Shown in pieces: positions 32,377-41,290 of a stretch of 64,000 bases of DNA (positions are counted from its first letter, which is position 1; each line of letters starts with the position of its first letter). The DNA is from Gemmobacter aquatilis (GTDB lineage: Bacteria; Pseudomonadota; Alphaproteobacteria; Rhodobacterales; Rhodobacteraceae), in NCBI RefSeq assembly GCF_900110025.1, contig NZ_FOCE01000002.1:248001-312000 (forward strand). The letters run 5' to 3'. The notes beneath the pieces are model-generated. The model was not told where the DNA came from and did not search any database. It saw only the letters and a list, made by a program, of their open reading frames with translations. The translations under genes were made by a program, and so were the position numbers.

Positions 32377-32991
32377 ATGAGCAGACCGAAAGCGCAGACG
32401 CGGATCCAGCAGAAGAACTCGGAAGCGATTCTCGAAGCGGCGCTGGACGTGTTCTCGCAATTCGGCTTTCGCGGCGCGACGCTGGATCAGATCGCCGAAA
32501 CGGCGGGCCTGTCCAAGCCGAACCTGCTGTATTACTTTCCGTCGAAAGAGGCGATCCATGCCGCCCTGATTGCGCGGCTGCTGAAGGTCTGGCTGGACCC
32601 GCTGCACGCATTGGATGCGACGGGCGACCCGGTGGAGGAAATCCTCGATTACGTCCGCCGCAAGCTGGAACTGAGCCGGGATTTCCCGCGCGAAAGCCGC
32701 CTGTTCGCCAACGAGATCCTGCAAGGCGCCCCCCGCATCCAGACCGCCTTCACCGAAGAGCTGAAGCCGCTGGTCGATGACAAGGCCGCGATCATTGCCC
32801 GCTGGATGGACGAAGGTCGGCTGGCGCGGATGGAGCCGCATCACCTGATCTTCTCGATCTGGGCCACGACCCAGCATTATGCCGATTTCGATGTGCAGGT
32901 GCGCGCGGTTCTGGGCCGGACCGACGGCGCCCATTTCGCCGAGGCCGAAGAGTTCCTCATCACCCTGTTCCGCCGCAGCCTGACCCCCTGA
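32377..32991 (+). CDS. TetR-family regulator, second RutR-like paralogue
   Basis: A 204-residue repressor, a clear paralogue of the protein at 28561: helix-turn-helix QFGFRGATLDQIAETAGLSKPNLLYYFPSKEAIH (about residues 29-62) and the same C-terminal pattern SRLFANEILQGAP and LIFSIWATTQHYADF. It is divergent from the aminotransferase gene with a RutR-like operator between them. The start at 32377 (MSRPKAQ) is chosen by comparison with the paralogue. A TTTGATCAAA palindrome lies 20 bases before it. Which of the two paralogues binds which ligand cannot be read from the sequence. Confidence 0.87.
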   Translation: MSRPKAQTRIQQKNSEAILEAALDVFSQFGFRGATLDQIAETAGLSKPNLLYYFPSKEAIHAALIARLLKVWLDPLHALDATGDPVEEILDYVRRKLELSRDFPRESRLFANEILQGAPRIQTAFTEELKPLVDDKAAIIARWMDEGRLARMEPHHLIFSIWATTQHYADFDVQVRAVLGRTDGAHFAEAEEFLITLFRRSLTP

Positions 32992-33100
32992 TTGCCGCGC
33001 ATTTTCGCTATTTTGCGGTCCTGTTAACCACAGGAAGGGCAGAAAGTGCCGACAATCGGCGCTAACCTGTCCGTGGGGGCGATCTTGAAAGGATCGGACG

Positions 33101-33493
33101 ATGGCAATCGAGGTCTCTAGGATCGGGTCGCCGGGCGCCCTGCCCCTTGGCACCGGAACCGCGACAGCACGCGCACAAGCGCCGCGCAACAGGCAAGATG
33201 ACAGCCCGGCGCCGCAGACGCTGCCCCTGCAAACCACGCCCCTGCAAGCCACGTCGGAACTGGGGCGGCTGGCGCTGGCCGCCCGGCACGCTGGCGCCCC
33301 GCAAGATCCCGACCTGATCACCCGGACCGCCGCCCGCGCCTATGACCATGCCGCGCAGGTGCTGGGGCCGGGTCAGGCCACGGCGCAAGGCATCTGCGAA
33401 CGCATTGCGCTGCTGCCTGTGCCGGGCGATCTGTCGCTGGAAGCCTCGCGGATGCCGCCGCTCGGCGATGATGCGCGCCCAACCGGGGAATGA
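33101..33493 (+). CDS. Hypothetical protein
   Basis: A 130-residue protein, rich in Ala, Pro and Gln, with no signal or membrane segment. It has a disordered first half (residues 1-55) and a more helical second half (LGRLALAARHAGAPQDPD and following). GAAAGGA precedes the ATG at normal spacing, and it fits the strand of its neighbours, which supports it as a gene. No family is recognised. Confidence 0.5.
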   Translation: MAIEVSRIGSPGALPLGTGTATARAQAPRNRQDDSPAPQTLPLQTTPLQATSELGRLALAARHAGAPQDPDLITRTAARAYDHAAQVLGPGQATAQGICERIALLPVPGDLSLEASRMPPLGDDARPTGE

Positions 33494-33594
33494 GGCGCGT
33501 ATGCCGCACCCGTTTCTGCTGCGCGGCATGACCCATTGACGAACTTGTGAGGCATTGTGAAAGCGGCTATGGCAGGGTTCTGTTCTCCCCATAA

Positions 33595-35499
33595 GTGAGC
33601 AAGATCGTGTCGCAAGCTGCCCCGGGCGACCACATCCCCCATCCCGCGAATGTATCCGTTGCCAAGTTGACTCTCGGGGCGATCGGCGTCGTCTATGGGG
33701 ACATCGGCACCAGCCCGCTTTACGCCATGCGCGAATCGCTGCACGCCGCCAGCCATGACGGGTTGACCCGCAGCGATGTGCTGGGGGTGATTTCGCTGCT
33801 GGTCTGGACGCTGACCCTGATCGTGACGCTGAAATATGTGCTGCTGATCATGCGCGCCGATAATAATGGCGAGGGGGGCACGCTGTCGCTGGTCGCGCTG
33901 GTACAACAGGCGCTACAGCGCCGCCCGGTCTGGCTGCTTGGCCTCGGCGCAGTGGGGATCTCGCTGTTCTTCGGCGATGCGATCATCACCCCGGCCATGT
34001 CGGTTCTGTCGGCGGTGGAAGGCAGCGCGCTGGTGGCGCCGGGGCTGAAGGACTATGTGGTGCCGATCACGCTGGTGATCATCATCCTGCTGTTTGCCGT
34101 GCAGTCGCGCGGCACCGAGGCGGTTTCGGTGCTGTTCGGCCCGATCATGGTCGTGTGGTTTCTGGTGATGGCGGCGCTTGGCCTCTATCACCTGACGGAT
34201 GACCTGAGCATCCTGGCCGCGCTCAACCCGCTTTATGCGCTGCAATTCCTGATGGAGAACGGTGCGGGCTCGCTCATCGTTCTGGGCTCGGTCTTTCTGG
34301 CCGTGACCGGCGGCGAGGCGCTTTATACCGATATGGGGCATTTCGGGCGGCGCCCGATCCGCATCGCCTGGGGCATTCTGGTCTTCCCGGCGCTGACGCT
34401 CTCTTATCTCGGGCAAGGCGCCATGGTGCTGGCCCACCCCGAAACCGCCAGCAACCCGTTCTTCCTGCTGGCCCCGCCCTGGCTGCTGGCGCCGCTGGTG
34501 CTGTTGGCCACCGCTGCCACGGTGATCGCCAGCCAGGCGGTGATCTCGGGCGCCTTCTCTGTGGCAAAACAGGCGGTGCAGATGGGGCTGCTGCCGCGGA
34601 TGCGCATCCGCCACACCTCCGAGACGCATTACGGCCAGATCTTCCTGCCCAAGATCAATTCGATCATCGCCATCGGCGTGGTGACGCTGGTGCTGGCCTT
34701 CGGCTCGTCGTCGAACCTGGCCAGCGCCTATGGGATCGCGGTGACGGGTGACATGGTGATCACCTCGGTTTTGGCAATCTTCCTGCTCAGCCGCGCCTGG
34801 CGCTGGCCGCTGGCACTGACGCTGGCGGTGATGCTGCCGCTGCTGGCGCTGGAAAGCCTGTTCCTGGCCGCGAACCTGACCAAGGTGGTTCAGGGCGGCT
34901 ATATCCCGATCTGCATCGCCGCCGTGATCTGCCTGCTGATCTGGACATGGGTGCGCGGCACCGCGCATGTGAAGCGCAAGTCGCGCGCCTCGTCGATCGA
35001 ATTTGCCAGCCTGCAACGGATGCTGGAAAAGTCGCACCCGATCGAGGTGCCCGGCACCGCCGTCTTCCTGACCGCCGAAGCGGAAATGGCGCCGCCCGCG
35101 CTGATGCACAACCTGAAACACAACCGCGTGCTGCACCGGCAGAACTTCATCGTCACCGTCACCACCGCCCCGATCCCCGAAGTGGCCGAGGCGGATCGCA
35201 TGACGCTGGAACGGGTGAACGACCGCTTCGTGCTGATCGGCCTGACCTTCGGCTATCTGGAAGACCCCAATGTACCGAAAGCCCTGACGCTGGCGCGCAA
35301 GCGCGGCGAGAAGTTCGACATCATGAACACCTCCTTCTTCCTCAACCACCGCAGCTTCCGCTCGGCCAAGGATGAAGGCCTGCCGACCTGGCAGGAAAAG
35401 CTGTTCATCTCGATGACCAAGGGCGCCACCAATGCCACCGAATTCTATCGCCTGCCCACCAACCGGGTGATCGAGCTGGGCCAGCAACTGACGATCTGA
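33595..35499 (+). CDS. kup: Low-affinity potassium transporter Kup
   Basis: A 634-residue proton-coupled potassium importer of the KUP/HAK family. The N-terminal signature GAIGVVYGDIGTSPLYA (about residues 28-44) is followed by about twelve membrane segments, including GDAIITPAMSVLSAVEG and VTGGEALYTDMGHFGR, and a cytoplasmic tail of about 170 residues, as normal for the family. The start is a GTG at 33595 with no clear ribosome site; a GTG four codons later is also possible. It stands between the two parts of the pyrimidine cluster and ends with a hairpin terminator. Confidence 0.92.
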   Translation: MSKIVSQAAPGDHIPHPANVSVAKLTLGAIGVVYGDIGTSPLYAMRESLHAASHDGLTRSDVLGVISLLVWTLTLIVTLKYVLLIMRADNNGEGGTLSLVALVQQALQRRPVWLLGLGAVGISLFFGDAIITPAMSVLSAVEGSALVAPGLKDYVVPITLVIIILLFAVQSRGTEAVSVLFGPIMVVWFLVMAALGLYHLTDDLSILAALNPLYALQFLMENGAGSLIVLGSVFLAVTGGEALYTDMGHFGRRPIRIAWGILVFPALTLSYLGQGAMVLAHPETASNPFFLLAPPWLLAPLVLLATAATVIASQAVISGAFSVAKQAVQMGLLPRMRIRHTSETHYGQIFLPKINSIIAIGVVTLVLAFGSSSNLASAYGIAVTGDMVITSVLAIFLLSRAWRWPLALTLAVMLPLLALESLFLAANLTKVVQGGYIPICIAAVICLLIWTWVRGTAHVKRKSRASSIEFASLQRMLEKSHPIEVPGTAVFLTAEAEMAPPALMHNLKHNRVLHRQNFIVTVTTAPIPEVAEADRMTLERVNDRFVLIGLTFGYLEDPNVPKALTLARKRGEKFDIMNTSFFLNHRSFRSAKDEGLPTWQEKLFISMTKGATNATEFYRLPTNRVIELGQQLTI

Positions 35500-35524
35500 G
35501 CGCGCGAGTCAGCGTCAAAAGAAA

Positions 35525-35542
35525 GGGGGCGCTCGCGCCCCC
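35525..35542 (+). terminator. Terminator after kup
   Basis: Hairpin GGGGGCG / CGCCCCC with loop CTCG, preceded by AAAGAAA and followed by TCTTGG, 25 bases after the kup stop. Confidence 0.6.
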
Positions 35543-35563
35543 TCTTGGCCTGCGGCCAATTCA

Positions 35564-35600
35564 CCCCCGAGGATACTTGGGAACAGAAAATTGAAAGAGC
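35564..35600 (+). repeat. Intergenic GAGTATTT-type motif, diverged copy
   Basis: CACCCCCGAGGATACTTGG followed by GAACAGAAAA resembles, with several changes, the motif at 27112-27159 and 40575-40620. It lies in the non-coding gap after kup. Confidence 0.35.
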
Positions 35601-35635
35601 ACGTGTGCTTCATTTTCTATTTGAAAATATCCTCT

Positions 35636-35691
35636 GGGATGCGCCGCGCCCGGAAAACCATCCGGTGGATGGTTTTCAGCGGCGCATGCCC
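35636..35691. repeat. Compound hairpin between kup and preA
   Basis: A perfect 11-bp stem GAAAACCATCC / GGATGGTTTTC with a GGT loop is nested inside a second stem GCGCCGC / GCGGCGC that is extended by GGGAT / ATGCCC with one bulge. It lies 38 bases beyond the preA stop and may end its transcript or be a small mobile palindrome. Confidence 0.65.
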
Positions 35692-35728
35692 GCAGGGCCG
35701 TGGGTGGCAGACAGCCCCCCTCTTTCCC

Positions 35729-37030
35729 TCACTCAGCCGCTTGCGATGCCGGATTGTTCGGATGCGTCGTCCAGTTGGCATAGTCACCGACCGGCGTGCC
35801 GGTGCGCGGGTCCACCTGGCCTTTGGGCAGTTGCACCATGGTGATGCAGTTTTCCACCGGGCAGACATTGACGCACAGGTTGCAGGCGACGCATTCGTCA
35901 TCCTTCACCTTGAAGGTGCGATCCGGCAGCATCTCGATTGCCTGATGGCTGGTGTCCTCGCAGGCGATGTAGCAGCGGCCGCATTTGATGCAGTCCGCCT
36001 CGGAAATCTGCGCCTTGGTCACATAGTTCAGGTTCAGGAACTGCCAGTCGGTGACATTCGGCACCGCACGGCCCACAAGCTCCGACGTGTCGGTGAACCC
36101 CTTGCGGTCCATGTAATCCGACAGGCCCGAGATCATCTCCTGCACCACCTTGAAGCCATAGGTCATCGCCGCCGTGCAGACCTGCACATTGCCCGCGCCA
36201 AGCGCCATGAACTCTGCCGCGTCGCGCCAGGTGGTCACCCCGCCGATGCCGGAAATCGGGATGCCCGCCGTCTCGCGCGACCGCGCGATTTCGGCCACCA
36301 TGTTCAGCGCGATGGGTTTCACCGCCGGGCCGCAATAGCCACCATGGGTGCCCTTGCCGTCGATCGTGGGTTCGGGCGCGAAATCGTCCAGATCGACCGA
36401 GGTGATCGAATTGATGGTGTTGATGAGAGACACCGCATCCGCCCCGCCCCGCTTGGCCGCCTCGGCCGGTTTGCGGATGTCCGAGATATTGGGCGTCAGC
36501 TTCACGATGCAGGGCATCCGGCTGTGCTTCTTCACCCAGCGCGTGACCATCTCGATATATTCCGGTACCTGCCCCACGGCCGATCCCATGCCGCGTTCGG
36601 CCATGCCATGCGGGCAGCCGAAGTTCAGCTCCACCCCGTCGGCCTCGGTATCCTCGATCCGGGCGAGGATGTCGCGCCAGCTGTCCTCGTCGCAGGGCAC
36701 CATCAGGCTGATGATCAGCGCCCGGTCCTTCCAGTCGCGCTTCACCTGCTTGATCTCGCGCAGGTTCACCTCCAGCGGGCGGTCGGTGATCAGCTCGATA
36801 TTGTTCAGCCCCAGCAGGCGGCGATCCGCCCCCCAGATCGCGCCATAGCGCGGGCCGTTGACATTGACGACCGGCGGCCCTTCGGAGCCGAGGGTTTTCC
36901 ACACAACGCCGCCCCAGCCCGCCTCATAGGCGCGGCGGACGTTGACCTCCTTGTCCGTCGGCGGCGCCGAGGCCAGCCAGAACGGGTTGGGGGATTTGAT
37001 GCCGATGAAATTCGTGGTGAGATTGGCCAT
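35729..37030 (-). CDS. preA: NAD-dependent dihydropyrimidine dehydrogenase subunit PreA
   Basis: A 433-residue FMN and iron-sulfur protein that reduces uracil or thymine at the 5,6 double bond. The FMN barrel spans about residues 1-310, with the active-site Cys loop NFGCPHGMAERGMG (about 148-161) and KLTPNISDIRKPA. The C terminus holds two 4Fe-4S motifs, CIKCGRCYIAC (about 345) and CVACNLCVNVCPVENC (about 380). It lies 25 bases downstream of preT; together they match the two domains of mammalian dihydropyrimidine dehydrogenase. This is the first step of the pathway completed by dihydropyrimidinase, amidase and aminotransferase here. Confidence 0.94.
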   Translation of the reverse strand: MANLTTNFIGIKSPNPFWLASAPPTDKEVNVRRAYEAGWGGVVWKTLGSEGPPVVNVNGPRYGAIWGADRRLLGLNNIELITDRPLEVNLREIKQVKRDWKDRALIISLMVPCDEDSWRDILARIEDTEADGVELNFGCPHGMAERGMGSAVGQVPEYIEMVTRWVKKHSRMPCIVKLTPNISDIRKPAEAAKRGGADAVSLINTINSITSVDLDDFAPEPTIDGKGTHGGYCGPAVKPIALNMVAEIARSRETAGIPISGIGGVTTWRDAAEFMALGAGNVQVCTAAMTYGFKVVQEMISGLSDYMDRKGFTDTSELVGRAVPNVTDWQFLNLNYVTKAQISEADCIKCGRCYIACEDTSHQAIEMLPDRTFKVKDDECVACNLCVNVCPVENCITMVQLPKGQVDPRTGTPVGDYANWTTHPNNPASQAAE

Positions 37031-37055
37031 TGTGCTTGTCTCCTTCAGGCGGGGC

Positions 37056-38384
37056 TCAGCCCGCCGCCCCCATCAGGCTGGCATGAATCGCTTCGGCGGC
37101 ATCGCGCCCCTCGGCCACGGCGGTCACGGTCAGGTCTTCGCCCCCTGCCGCGCAATCGCCCCCGGCCCAGATCCGCTGCCCCGGTTGCAGCGCCAGCTTG
37201 CCGCCGCTGATCCCCAGCCCCTCGGGCGCACCGGCCAGCGTCTGACCAATCGCCTTGAACAGTTGATCGGCTTTCAGGGTGAAGGTTTCGGACGAGAGTT
37301 TCAGCCCCTCGGGCGTGTCTTCGGTATAGGCGAATTCCACCGCCGCCAGTTTGCCCTCGCCCAGCACCCGCACCGGCGCCGCGCCATAGATGATGCGCAC
37401 GCCGGTCTGGCTGGCGTGATCCTGCTCATAGGCGCTGGCGCTCATCTTCTCGCGCCCGCGGCGATAGACGATGGTCACATTCTCCGCGCCCAGCAGTTTC
37501 GATTGCACGGCGGCATCCACCGCAGTCATGCCGCCGCCGATCACCACCACGTCGCGGCCAACCGCCACCGTGGCGCGATCTGCCGCCTGCCGCAGCCCGG
37601 CGATGAAATCGACCGCGTTCTGCACCCCCGCCAGATCCTCGCCCGGCACGCGCAACGCATTGACGCCCGCAAGCCCGAGCCCCAGGAACACCGCGTCATA
37701 TTGCGCCTGCAAATCGCCCAGCATCACGTCGCGGCCCAGCGTCACGCCGGTCTTCACCGTGATCCCGCCGATCTTCAGCAGCCACGCCACCTCGGCCTGC
37801 GCGAAATCATCGACCGTCTTGTAGGTGGCGGTGCCGTATTCGTTCAGCCCGCCAGCCTTGGGGCGGCGGTCATAGATCGTGACCTCATGCCCCTTCAGCG
37901 CCAGCCGGTGCGCGCAGGCCAGGCCGGACGGCCCGGCGCCCACCACGGCCACCTTCTTGCCGGTGGGGGCGGCGCGGGTGAAGGGATGCACCCCCTTGGC
38001 CATCAGCGTATCGGTGGCAAAGCGTTGCAACCGGCCGATCTCCACCGGCTTGCCCTCGGCGGCCTCGCGCACGCAGGCCTCTTCGCACAGTTGTTCCGTC
38101 GGGCAGACGCGGGCGCACATGCCGCCCAGGATGTTCTGGCTGAAGATCGTCCTGGCCGCCGCATCCGGCGTGCCGGTAGCGATCTGGCGGATGAACAGCG
38201 GAATGTCGATCGAGGTGGGGCAGGCCGTCATGCAAGGTGCATCAAAGCAGAAATAGCAGCGATCCGCCGCCACCCGCGCCTCGTGCCGGTCAAGCGGCGG
38301 CTCGTGATCGGTGAAGTTTTCGGCCAGGGTGCTGGCGGGCAGACGCGCAGGCACGATGCCGGGCGTAAGCTGGCTGTTGGACAA
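37056..38384 (-). CDS. preT: NAD-dependent dihydropyrimidine dehydrogenase subunit PreT
   Basis: A 442-residue FAD/NAD and iron-sulfur subunit of the GltD type that passes electrons from NADH to PreA. The N-terminal cysteine-rich part (CYFCFDAPCMTACPTSIDI, then CARVCPTEQLCEEACV) holds two 4Fe-4S clusters. FAD binding is seen in VAVVGAGPSGLACAHRL (about 125) and NAD binding in VVVIGGGMTAVDAAVQ (about 265). The start codon is TTG, seven bases after a strong GGAGGA, which I prefer to any ATG further in. No RutR-like palindrome is found upstream, only a half-site. Confidence 0.93.
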   Translation of the reverse strand: MSNSQLTPGIVPARLPASTLAENFTDHEPPLDRHEARVAADRCYFCFDAPCMTACPTSIDIPLFIRQIATGTPDAAARTIFSQNILGGMCARVCPTEQLCEEACVREAAEGKPVEIGRLQRFATDTLMAKGVHPFTRAAPTGKKVAVVGAGPSGLACAHRLALKGHEVTIYDRRPKAGGLNEYGTATYKTVDDFAQAEVAWLLKIGGITVKTGVTLGRDVMLGDLQAQYDAVFLGLGLAGVNALRVPGEDLAGVQNAVDFIAGLRQAADRATVAVGRDVVVIGGGMTAVDAAVQSKLLGAENVTIVYRRGREKMSASAYEQDHASQTGVRIIYGAAPVRVLGEGKLAAVEFAYTEDTPEGLKLSSETFTLKADQLFKAIGQTLAGAPEGLGISGGKLALQPGQRIWAGGDCAAGGEDLTVTAVAEGRDAAEAIHASLMGAAG

Positions 38385-38661
38385 GGTGCAATCCTCCGCT
38401 GGGTTTGTTCTTGATTGGGGTCAGTCTGCCACAGGCGGTTTTTTTATCAATCGGTAAATTTTCTACCCCCGCCAGATTTTGATGCCCGCGCTGAAGGAAG
38501 TGGCAAAAGCCGCCGGATTGTGCAGAAACCCGGACACCAGAGCGGAAAGTCACCGCTTTTCACCCCTGCCCCGCTGGCGTATAACCCATGCCAGCCCTGG
38601 CGGCGGCATGCTGGCAAAAGGCAGGCCGACCAATCCGCCGGACACACACGAAGAGGATGGC

Positions 38662-39159
38662 ATGAGCAAACATTCCCCCGACGCCGACGTTGCCTTCATT
38701 CAGGCTCTGGCGGAACTTCTGAACAAGAACGACCTCACAGAACTGTCCGTGAAACGCGAATATGGCGAGGATGACAGCCTCGAAGTGCGGGTGGTGAAAC
38801 AGGCCAATATCGTGACGACGACGATGGCCGCACCGATGATGGCCGCCGCCCCGATGGCCGCAGCCCACGCCCCCGCCCCGATGGCCGCCCCCGCCGCAGC
38901 CCTGTCGGAAGACCCGGCGCAGCATCCGGGTGCCGTGACCTCGCCGATGGTGGGCACGGTCTATCTGGCCGCCGAACCCGGCGCGGCCCCCTTCGCCACC
39001 GTGGGCACCACCGTGACCGAAGGTCAGACCGTGCTGATCATCGAGGCGATGAAGACGATGAACCACATCCCCGCCCCCAAATCCGGCGTGGTGAAGCGCA
39101 TCCTCGTCGCCGATGGCAACCCGGTCGAATTCGGCGCGCCGCTGATGATCATCGAGTGA
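38662..39159 (+). CDS. accB: Biotin carboxyl carrier protein of acetyl-CoA carboxylase
   Basis: A 165-residue AccB. It has the N-terminal helical part ([21 protein letters not shown]), an Ala/Pro/Met-rich linker (about 52-85), and the biotinyl domain with the biotin-accepting Lys131 in EAMKTM. The ATG at 38662 is chosen by family length and the AGAGGA before it; upstream codons in frame do not resemble AccB. accC follows after ten bases, so the two form the usual operon for the first step of fatty acid synthesis. Confidence 0.95.
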   Translation: MSKHSPDADVAFIQALAELLNKNDLTELSVKREYGEDDSLEVRVVKQANIVTTTMAAPMMAAAPMAAAHAPAPMAAPAAALSEDPAQHPGAVTSPMVGTVYLAAEPGAAPFATVGTTVTEGQTVLIIEAMKTMNHIPAPKSGVVKRILVADGNPVEFGAPLMIIE

Positions 39160-39169
39160 GGCACGCCCA

Positions 39170-40525
39170 GTGACCCAGATGTTCGAGAAGATCCTGATCG
39201 CCAATCGCGGCGAGATCGCGCTGCGCGTGATCCGTGCCTGCCGCGAAATGGGGATCAAGTCGGTGGCGGTGCATTCCACCGCCGATGCCGATGCGATGCA
39301 TGTGCGCATGGCGGATGAAAGCGTCTGCATCGGCCCCGCCTCTTCGGCGCAAAGCTATCTCAACAAGGCCGCGATCATTTCGGCCTGTGAAATCACCGGC
39401 GCACAGGCGGTGCATCCGGGCTATGGCTTCCTGTCGGAAAACGCGGCCTTCGCGCAGGCGCTGGAAGATCACGGCCTGACCTTCATCGGCCCCTCGGCGG
39501 AACATATCCGCATCATGGGCGACAAGATCACCGCCAAGGAAACCGCCAAGGCGCTGGGGATTCCGGTGGTTCCGGGGTCCGAAGGCGGCGTGGCCGATTT
39601 CGAATCCGCGATCGGCGTGGCGGCGGGCATCGGCTTTCCGGTGATCATCAAGGCCACGGCAGGCGGCGGCGGACGCGGCATGAAAGTGGCCAAGAACGCC
39701 GAAGAACTGGAAATCGCGTTCCGCACCGCGCGGGCCGAGGCCAAGGCCGCCTTCGGTAACGACGAAGTCTATATCGAGAAATACCTGCAAAAACCGCGCC
39801 ATATCGAGATTCAGGTGTTCGGCGACGGCAAGGGCCGCGCCGTGCATCTGGGCGAGCGCGACTGTTCGCTGCAGCGCCGCCACCAGAAAGTGTTCGAAGA
39901 GGCCCCCGGCCCCTGCATCACCCCCGAGATGCGCGCGAAGATCGGCAAGGTCTGCGCCGAGGCCGTGGCCAAGATCAACTATATCGGCGCGGGCACCATC
40001 GAGTTCCTCTATGAAGACGGCGAGTTCTATTTCATCGAGATGAACACCCGTCTGCAGGTGGAACATCCGGTGACCGAAGCCATCTTCGGCGTCGATCTGG
40101 TGCGCGAACAGATCCGCGTCGCCTCGGGCCTGCCGATGTCCTTCACGCAGGACGAGCTGGAAATCAGCGGCCATGCCATCGAAGTGCGCATCAACGCCGA
40201 AAAGCTGCCGAACTTCTCGCCCTGCCCCGGCAAGGTGAAGGTGTTCCATGCGCCCGGCGGCCTTGGCGTGCGCATGGATTCGGCGCTCTATGGCGGCTAT
40301 TCCATCCCGCCCTATTACGACAGCCTGATCGGCAAGCTGATCGTGCACGGGCGCGACCGGCCCGAGGCGCTGGCACGTCTGAACCGGGCCCTGGGCGAGC
40401 TGATCGTGGACGGGGTGGATACCACCGTGCCGCTGTTCCATGCACTGCTGGCCGAGCCGGACATCCAGAACGGCGAATACAACATCCACTGGCTGGAGAA
40501 ATGGCTGGCCGCGCAGTTCGGCTGA
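39170..40525 (+). CDS. accC: Acetyl-CoA carboxylase biotin carboxylase subunit
   Basis: A 451-residue ATP-grasp enzyme that carboxylates biotin on AccB. Visible motifs: [16 protein letters not shown] at the N terminus, the glycine-rich ATP loop [13 protein letters not shown] (about 158-170), the catalytic [13 protein letters not shown] (about 228-240), and [14 protein letters not shown] (about 290). The GTG start has GAGG about eight bases before; an ATG three codons on is possible. It ends in front of a strong terminator hairpin. Confidence 0.96.
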   Translation: MTQMFEKILIANRGEIALRVIRACREMGIKSVAVHSTADADAMHVRMADESVCIGPASSAQSYLNKAAIISACEITGAQAVHPGYGFLSENAAFAQALEDHGLTFIGPSAEHIRIMGDKITAKETAKALGIPVVPGSEGGVADFESAIGVAAGIGFPVIIKATAGGGGRGMKVAKNAEELEIAFRTARAEAKAAFGNDEVYIEKYLQKPRHIEIQVFGDGKGRAVHLGERDCSLQRRHQKVFEEAPGPCITPEMRAKIGKVCAEAVAKINYIGAGTIEFLYEDGEFYFIEMNTRLQVEHPVTEAIFGVDLVREQIRVASGLPMSFTQDELEISGHAIEVRINAEKLPNFSPCPGKVKVFHAPGGLGVRMDSALYGGYSIPPYYDSLIGKLIVHGRDRPEALARLNRALGELIVDGVDTTVPLFHALLAEPDIQNGEYNIHWLEKWLAAQFG

Positions 40526-40540
40526 GCGGTTGACGCACAG

Positions 40541-40577
40541 CCCCCGGCGGTGCCTTTGCGGGGACCGCCGGGGGTTT
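40541..40577 (+). terminator. Terminator of accBC
   Basis: A perfect 11-bp stem CCCCCGGCGGT / ACCGCCGGGGG with a 12-base loop, followed by TTTCAC, 16 bases after the accC stop. Confidence 0.75.
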
Positions 40578-40620
40578 CACACCCCCGGACCCCCGTGGAG
40601 TATTTTTGCCAAGATGAAGG
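40575..40620 (+). repeat. Intergenic GAGTATTT-type motif, copy 2
   Basis: CCCCCGGACCCCCGTGGAG followed by TATTTTTGCCAAGATGAAGG closely matches the motif at 27112-27159 on the other strand. Its end supplies the AAGGGGG ribosome site of aat. Confidence 0.6.
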
Positions 40621-40630
40621 GGGCCGACCT

Positions 40631-41290
40631 GTGACAGACAAGCAGATCACCCCGGACCTGCTGTTGCGCGCCTATGCGATGGGGCTGTTTCCCATGGCAA
40701 AGGCGGCGGATGACCCCGAATTGCATTGGGTCGATCCGCGCAAGCGGGGCATATTGCCGCTGGACGGGTTTCACATTTCGCGCACGCTGCGGCGCGAGAT
40801 CCTGCGCGGCGATTACCAGATCACCGCCGACCGGGATTTTGCCGGCGTTGTGGCGGGCTGCGCCGACCGCGAAACGACCTGGATCAACGCCCCGATCATG
40901 GCGCTGTATGGCGCGCTGCATCGCATCGGCCATGCCCATAGTCTGGAGATGTGGGACGGCGATGCGCTGATCGGCGGGGTTTATGGCGTGTCGCTGGGGG
41001 GCGGGTTCTTTGCGGAAAGCATGTTCTCGCGCCGCCGCTCCGCCTCGAAGATCGTGCTGGCCTGGCTGGTGCACCGGCTGCGCGCCGGGGGCTTCGTGCT
41101 GTGCGACACGCAGTTCCTGACGCCGCATCTGGCCACGCTGGGCGGGGTGGAGATCAGCCGGGCCGCCTATCATGCCCGGCTGGAAGCCGCCCTGAAGGGG
41201 CAGGCCAGCTTTCACCCCGCGGGCTATCAGCCCTCTTGCGGCGCGATAATCTCTTCGTCTTCGGCGGGCGGTGGCGGCAATTCCAGCTGA
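40631..41290 (+). CDS. aat: Leucyl/phenylalanyl-tRNA-protein transferase
   Basis: A 219-residue enzyme that adds Leu or Phe to N-terminal Arg or Lys of proteins, marking them for ClpAP. Visible family motifs are AYAMGLFPMA (about 13-22), WVDPRKRGILPLDGFHISRTLRR (about 33-55), and GGVYGVSLGGGFFAESMFSRRRSASK (about 117-142). GTG start with AAGGGGG seven bases before. The last 64 bases overlap the 3' end of the convergent DUF2155 gene, and the Ser/Gly-rich tail (SSSSAGGGGNSS) lies in that overlap, so it is probably not functional. Confidence 0.94.
   Translation: MTDKQITPDLLLRAYAMGLFPMAKAADDPELHWVDPRKRGILPLDGFHISRTLRREILRGDYQITADRDFAGVVAGCADRETTWINAPIMALYGALHRIGHAHSLEMWDGDALIGGVYGVSLGGGFFAESMFSRRRSASKIVLAWLVHRLRAGGFVLCDTQFLTPHLATLGGVEISRAAYHARLEAALKGQASFHPAGYQPSCGAIISSSSAGGGGNSS

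Noticed and set aside
38400-38425. RutR-like or Fnr-like site before preT
   Set aside because: Only TGACC as half-site and TTGAT-N4-GTCAG with a broken right arm are present; neither is convincing.
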